Assembly (NCBI GenBank): GCA_017540915.1
Contig: JAFYAD010000110.1
Location: 1-9,127, forward strand
DNA: 9,127 nucleotides
Origin: Lachnospiraceae bacterium
GTDB lineage: Bacteria; Bacillota_A; Clostridia; Lachnospirales; Lachnospiraceae
Direction of reading: 5' to 3'
Part shown: piece after piece, positions 5,828 through 9,127 of the stretch
Layout: the number at the start of each line of letters is the position of its first letter
Numbering within the stretch: position 1 is the stretch's first letter
Notes under the pieces: model-generated
Told to the model about the DNA's origin: nothing
The model's input: only the letters and a program-made list of their open reading frames with translations
The model's database searches: none
Made by a program: the position numbers and the translations under genes

Positions 5828-7251
5828 CACTCTGCCCCCCTTCCGACCAATACGGCCTTCACTGTCAACAATAAAAGATAAATATCCAAACCGATAGACC
5901 ACTCTGTGATATATCTGGTGTCAAGTTTTACAACTTCCTCAAAATCGGTAATGTCGCTGCGTCCCATAGCCTGCCACATACCCGTGATCCCGGGTTTTAC
6001 GGAAAGCCTTGCCTTATGGTGTGCCTCATACAGCTCAAACTCATCCGTCGTCGGCGGTCTGGTGCCCACGAGGCTCATATCACCCTTCAGAACATTCCAA
6101 AACTGTGGCAGTTCGTCTATCGATGTTTTTCTGAGGAACTTACCCAAGGGGAAAATACGGGGATCGTCTTTCATCTTAAACATCAGACCATCCATTTCGT
6201 TTGACGCCATAAGCTCTTTTTTGCGCTCCTCCGCATCTACGTACATTGAGCGGAATTTATAGAACTTAAACGGACGGCCGTTTTTTCCGATCCTGATCTG
6301 TGAAAAGAAAACCGGTCCCGGCGCCTGCAGCTTTATGGGTATTGCAAATATCAAAAACGCAATGCCGCAAAACACCAGTCCAACCAATGAACCCACAACA
6401 TCCATAGACCTTTTGACAAACAGGGCGAACCCGCTGGCGATACGCATGCTGGATGTCACCACAACGAAATCTCCGTACCTGTCCAGCAGCCTGTCATTGG
6501 CATAACGGCTCAACTCCAGGATCTTGTAATGAACTGTGACGCCCATATCCAAAAGTTCCTGTGAAAAAAATTCCTCGTCCCTGATATTACTGCCGTTTAC
6601 AAACACCTCGTCCACGACGTTAGTCCTGACATAATCATAAAAATCATCCGCCGTAGCCACAACCGGTATTCCCTCTATCTCGGAACCGATTACATTTTTA
6701 TCGATGATCACGATACCGTCGATGGAAAAATCGTGGTACGGATCCTTCATAAAAGTTTCAACCATATGTTTCGCATTTGCCAGATCCGTCACCAATAACA
6801 TGGATGACCTCTTATGCCTTTTCTTGATCCTGCGCCTCAAAACGGATTTATATATTATGCGCTCAAGCCAGATAAACACCGCCGAGATACCCCAGAAGAT
6901 AAATATCACTATTCTGGAATAAGCATCGCTCTGCTTTGTGGCCGTCAGATATATCAGCAATCCCGAGAAGACCATGGTGCAATGCTTTATGCTGTTACCG
7001 GCCTCAGACGTGAATTTACGTCTCAGTATGCCGCTGTAACATTCTGTGGTGAAAGCCACTATCAATGCAACAAGGGTCATCACGATCCCAAGCTTGAAAT
7101 ATGATACATCACTGACATTTATTTCAAAAAAGTTCTCACTAAAACCGAATCTTATCTTTGCAGCCAAAACATAGGACAACCAAAACATAATAATGTCCAA
7201 CAACATAAAATCGATGTGTTTCAGCCATCCTGTTTGTTGTCTTCGATACAT
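5827..7251 (-). CDS. polyprenyl glycosylphosphotransferase (initiating sugar-phosphate transferase)
   Basis: This membrane enzyme moves a hexose phosphate, usually glucose or galactose phosphate, from a UDP-sugar to undecaprenyl phosphate, starting each repeat unit at the inner face of the membrane. With the start at 7251 it has 474 residues, the usual size of the WbaP/WcaJ/CpsE type. There are about four membrane segments in the first 130 residues, then a cytosolic Rossmann-like (CoA_binding_3) region at about 148-245. A membrane hairpin begins at about 280 (KRSMDVVGSLVGLV). The catalytic domain follows, with PGPVFFSQIRIGKNGRPF (311-328), FRSM (333-336), the catalytic D379-E380 in SIDELPQFWNVLKGDMSLVG, GTRPP (396-400) and KPGITGMWQ (419-427). 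GGGAGA lies six bases ahead of ATG 7251; starts at 7269 and 7302 (GTG) lack such a site. Sugar specificity cannot be read from the sequence. Confidence 0.94.
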   Translation of the reverse strand: MYRRQQTGWLKHIDFMLLDIIMFWLSYVLAAKIRFGFSENFFEINVSDVSYFKLGIVMTLVALIVAFTTECYSGILRRKFTSEAGNSIKHCTMVFSGLLIYLTATKQSDAYSRIVIFIFWGISAVFIWLERIIYKSVLRRRIKKRHKRSSMLLVTDLANAKHMVETFMKDPYHDFSIDGIVIIDKNVIGSEIEGIPVVATADDFYDYVRTNVVDEVFVNGSNIRDEEFFSQELLDMGVTVHYKILELSRYANDRLLDRYGDFVVVTSSMRIASGFALFVKRSMDVVGSLVGLVFCGIAFLIFAIPIKLQAPGPVFFSQIRIGKNGRPFKFYKFRSMYVDAEERKKELMASNEMDGLMFKMKDDPRIFPLGKFLRKTSIDELPQFWNVLKGDMSLVGTRPPTTDEFELYEAHHKARLSVKPGITGMWQAMGRSDITDFEEVVKLDTRYITEWSIGLDIYLLLLTVKAVLVGRGAE

Positions 7252-7290
7252 ATCATTTCTCCCTGTCATGGCAAAACCAACACTTATCTT

Positions 7291-7320
7291 ACCATAACAC
7301 ACTTTTGAAATACTTTCAAA
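7291..7320 (-). promoter_or_regulatory. candidate promoter overlapped by an inverted repeat
   Basis: On the minus strand TTGAAA (7314-7319) and TATGGT (7291-7296) are exactly 17 bases apart, matching the sigma-A consensus at five and four of six positions. The -35 lies inside a perfect inverted repeat, TTTGAAA (7304-7310) and TTTCAAA (7314-7320) with a 3-base centre, which could be an operator. Transcription would start near 7284, upstream of the ATG at 7251, which supports that start over the GTG at 7302. The rest of the 108-base gap after the Wzz gene is unremarkable AT-rich sequence. Confidence 0.35.
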
Positions 7321-7359
7321 TATTACTGTTCATATTTTCGACAAATACGATCCGTTACT

Positions 7360-8667
7360 TTACTGCAGCACAATACAGCCTCTTACCTTTACATCGAACT
7401 GACCGCACAGCTTCATGGAATTCTCTATATCAGCGTATGTGCTCCTGCCTTTCTGCAGCACCAAAACAGTCTGTCCTGATTCGGTAAGTTTAGCCAGTAC
7501 ATCAGCCCTGCTGCCATAATAATCTGCTGAAGTCACTTCAGGTCCCGTTTTTGTCTTTTTTGCGGTCTCCGAAAGATCCCCATATACCTTTTTTATCTCT
7601 TCCGTCTCAGCAACCGTCATCAGGCACATCTTCGATTTTCCTGCCATGTCACAGTACATCTTTAATGCAGTCAAAACATCATCGGTCTGCGGACTAAATC
7701 CTTTTTTTGAATCATATACCGCCAGAACATCAAGATCGACAGCTGCCAGATCTTTTGTGCTCTTAAGTCTGCGTCCGAAGAAATAGCTCATAAAGCTGAT
7801 CATAAACGCTAGGATAAGTCCCAGAACAAAACCGAACACTCCGAATTTGATCAGCTTCTTCATCGGAGATTCTGCCCCCGGCTCCGTCTCCGGCTTACCG
7901 TTTTCGATATGATTTGCCAATGTACCTTTTACGCTCACCAAACGATTTTCCAAATCGGACTGGGTTGTCTGATAGCTGCGTCTGGCATTCAACTGCCCGT
8001 CCTGTGCGCCCATTATACCGGTGTCTACTCTCGAATAATGCGTCTCATCCGACAGAGCCAGCTCGTAATAGCCGTAAGCCTCCCTGAATTCATCATATTT
8101 TCCGGTCAACGCATTGTCACAGGCCTTAAATATCTCTGCGGAAGTCTCCTCATCAGGTGCGATCACTGTTATGGTAAACGTATTGTATGAATTTGACCAT
8201 GTAATCAATTCCCTGAGATATTGCTCCTCAATGGAGATTCCCTGTGCAGCTATATCTCCACACACAGATCCACCTGTGACGTAAAGATAATATGCAGATA
8301 TCAACAGATTAAAATCAACTCCCTCTCCGGCGTGAACTGCATACATACCTGAGGATGTCTTCACATCCTGGCTGTTTATCTTCATGTAAACACTGTTGTC
8401 AATATACGCATTCAGATCATTCAAAATGGCGCTGTTATCATCCAGAGCCTTTTGCGTGTCTTCCACTGACTGCTCGTATTCTTTTATCGCGTTCTCATAT
8501 AATTCCCATTGCTCCTCGAGCTCCGGATTTTGTGTGAGATCAGTATTTTTTGCCGATTTATATCCGTACAGACCCAAAACTCCGCCGCAAATAACTGCCA
8601 AAAGCAACACCAGATACCAGCGTTTTAAAAGATCCATTACTATTATCCTGAAATTATATATCTTCAT
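7360..8667 (-). CDS. Wzz/CpsC-like chain-length regulator with degenerate kinase-like tail
   Basis: The 435-residue membrane protein has the layout of polysaccharide co-polymerases, which set the length of polymers made by Wzy. There is a short cytosolic start, membrane segment one (about 17-35, WYLVLLLAVICGGVLGLYGY), an extracytoplasmic region with a predicted coiled coil (about 48-90), and membrane segment two (about 274-296, ending in FFGRRLKS). A cytosolic tail of about 135 residues follows. The tail resembles a bacterial tyrosine kinase (CpsD/YwqD) fold: KMCLMTVAETEE (346-357) sits where the family has its P-loop strand, and TVLVLQKGRSTYADIENSMKLCGQFDVKVRGCIVL (400-434) matches the last strands and helix. 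The Walker A motif (GxxxGKS/T), the Walker A'/B aspartates and a C-terminal tyrosine cluster are all missing. ATG 8667 has AGGAGG (8674-8679) six bases upstream and is one base from the preceding stop codon. Confidence 0.85.
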   Translation of the reverse strand: MKIYNFRIIVMDLLKRWYLVLLLAVICGGVLGLYGYKSAKNTDLTQNPELEEQWELYENAIKEYEQSVEDTQKALDDNSAILNDLNAYIDNSVYMKINSQDVKTSSGMYAVHAGEGVDFNLLISAYYLYVTGGSVCGDIAAQGISIEEQYLRELITWSNSYNTFTITVIAPDEETSAEIFKACDNALTGKYDEFREAYGYYELALSDETHYSRVDTGIMGAQDGQLNARRSYQTTQSDLENRLVSVKGTLANHIENGKPETEPGAESPMKKLIKFGVFGFVLGLILAFMISFMSYFFGRRLKSTKDLAAVDLDVLAVYDSKKGFSPQTDDVLTALKMYCDMAGKSKMCLMTVAETEEIKKVYGDLSETAKKTKTGPEVTSADYYGSRADVLAKLTESGQTVLVLQKGRSTYADIENSMKLCGQFDVKVRGCIVLQ

Positions 8668-8668
8668 C

Positions 8669-9127
8669 TTAAGCCTCCTGTTTGATCACCGTCAGTCCGG
8701 CGTCTTGCGATATTTTATCAAAAACCGTACACCCCGCAGCGATCAGAAAAACATTATATGCCGTATCCAAAATATGATGATCTGTAGTTGAACTAACCGC
8801 TATAAATATCCAGGCGAATATCATCCATGTATTGTTTTTGTATTTTTGTATGATGTATTGATTCAACATCATGATAACTGCAAAAAACAGTATTCCGTTC
8901 TGCAGCAATATCATCAGATAAGCGCAATCGATAAAATTGTATTCTCCTGTCACCTGGTTTGCCTGGCCGTTGCCTATCATCTTTATCCATTGACCTGTCA
9001 GACTGATCCCGTACTTGTCGAGACCGCTCTGTCCGATCATAAGCCTCCCGCTGAAAGCTTATCGATCCGGGCAAACACAGTATTTCCCGGATCATAAAAC
9101 CTTGTACAGCAAAAGGCCAGAACAAAC
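8669..9127 (-). pseudogene. Wzy-type polysaccharide polymerase, C-terminal part, frameshifted
   Basis: This is the 3' end of a multi-membrane-segment protein that enters from beyond the window. From 9126 the frame reads as the end of a membrane segment, then YDPGNTVFARIDKL. It runs to a stop at 9037-9039. Shifting by one base at 9054-9056 continues as FSGRLMIGQSGLDKYGISL, then GNG, YNFIDCAYLMILLQNGILFF and further membrane segments to the stop at 8669. The joined order NxxFxxxDKL-FSGRL-KYGISLxGQ-GNG-NFIDCAY is the typical C-terminal pattern of Firmicute Wzy polymerases, which join repeat units outside the membrane. One T is missing from a CTTTTC run if the gene was once continuous. Sequencing error, a real mutation or phase variation are all possible. 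An ATG at 9040 would give only 123 residues. The assignment rests on pattern memory and topology. Confidence 0.7.

Noticed and set aside
5828..5902. 25-residue N-terminal extension of RmlD
   Set aside because: It would overlap the preceding gene by 76 bases and is not family-like. The overlapping TGATG with a G-rich site fits a start at 5827.
5906..6262. Plus-strand open frame of 118 codons antisense to the glycosylphosphotransferase
   Set aside because: It is the shadow of a well-supported catalytic domain, with no ribosome site or recognisable motif.
7252..7302. Longer N-terminus of the glycosylphosphotransferase (GTG 7302 or ATG 7269)
   Set aside because: Neither start has a ribosome binding site, whereas ATG 7251 has GGGAGA at six bases, and a likely promoter overlaps the extension.
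8793..9125. Open frame of 110 codons from a TTG at the right edge, minus strand
   Set aside because: It lies in the third frame across the polymerase gene, reads as low-complexity charged sequence with no family pattern, and competes with the Wzy-like reading of the other two frames.

Overview
The window looks like the 3' part of a surface-polysaccharide (capsule/EPS) operon followed by two housekeeping-type genes, probably from an anaerobic Bacillota, most likely Clostridia/Lachnospiraceae. That placement is inferred from several things: strong GGAGG-type ribosome binding sites on nearly every gene, protein sequence style, a CpsC/YveK-like Wzz with an integral-membrane polyprenyl glycosylphosphotransferase, a DegV-family lipid-binding protein, and moderate base composition. 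No 16S or other taxonomic marker is present. Every gene I accept is on the minus strand, so the operon is read from high to low coordinates and its promoter lies beyond position 9127.

In reading order, 9127-7360 holds export and assembly functions: the C-terminal end of a Wzy-type polysaccharide polymerase, with an apparent one-base frameshift, and a Wzz/CpsC-like chain-length protein with two membrane segments and a degenerate kinase-like tail. Next, 7251-5827 is the initiating enzyme, which puts the first sugar phosphate on undecaprenyl phosphate. It overlaps rmlD by one base. From 5827 to 1237 lies the complete dTDP-L-rhamnose pathway in the order rmlD, rmlC, rmlB, rmlA, interrupted between rmlD and rmlC by a DegV/FakB-family gene. 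Together these genes supply dTDP-rhamnose, start the repeat unit on the lipid carrier, polymerise it and control its length. The repeat-unit glycosyltransferases and the flippase must lie outside the window. The polymer is therefore predicted to contain rhamnose.

A 160-base gap with dyad symmetries (1077-1236) separates the operon from rnhA (RNase HI, 1076-609) and from a short conserved-looking protein of unknown function (477-250). The left edge (1-249) is non-coding. It holds a cluster of tight GC-rich hairpins (1-55) that resembles a dispersed palindromic repeat, an intrinsic terminator shaped for plus-strand transcription (82-107), and an 11-bp perfect hairpin with a T tract (167-202) that probably ends converging transcription.

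Most of the window is a recognisable pathway. The points worth a second look are the frameshift in the polymerase gene, the degenerate kinase-like tail on Wzz, the DegV gene embedded in the rhamnose genes with a possible leader peptide and promoter in front of it, and several unexplained inverted repeats. I see no convincing evidence of a wholly new system.
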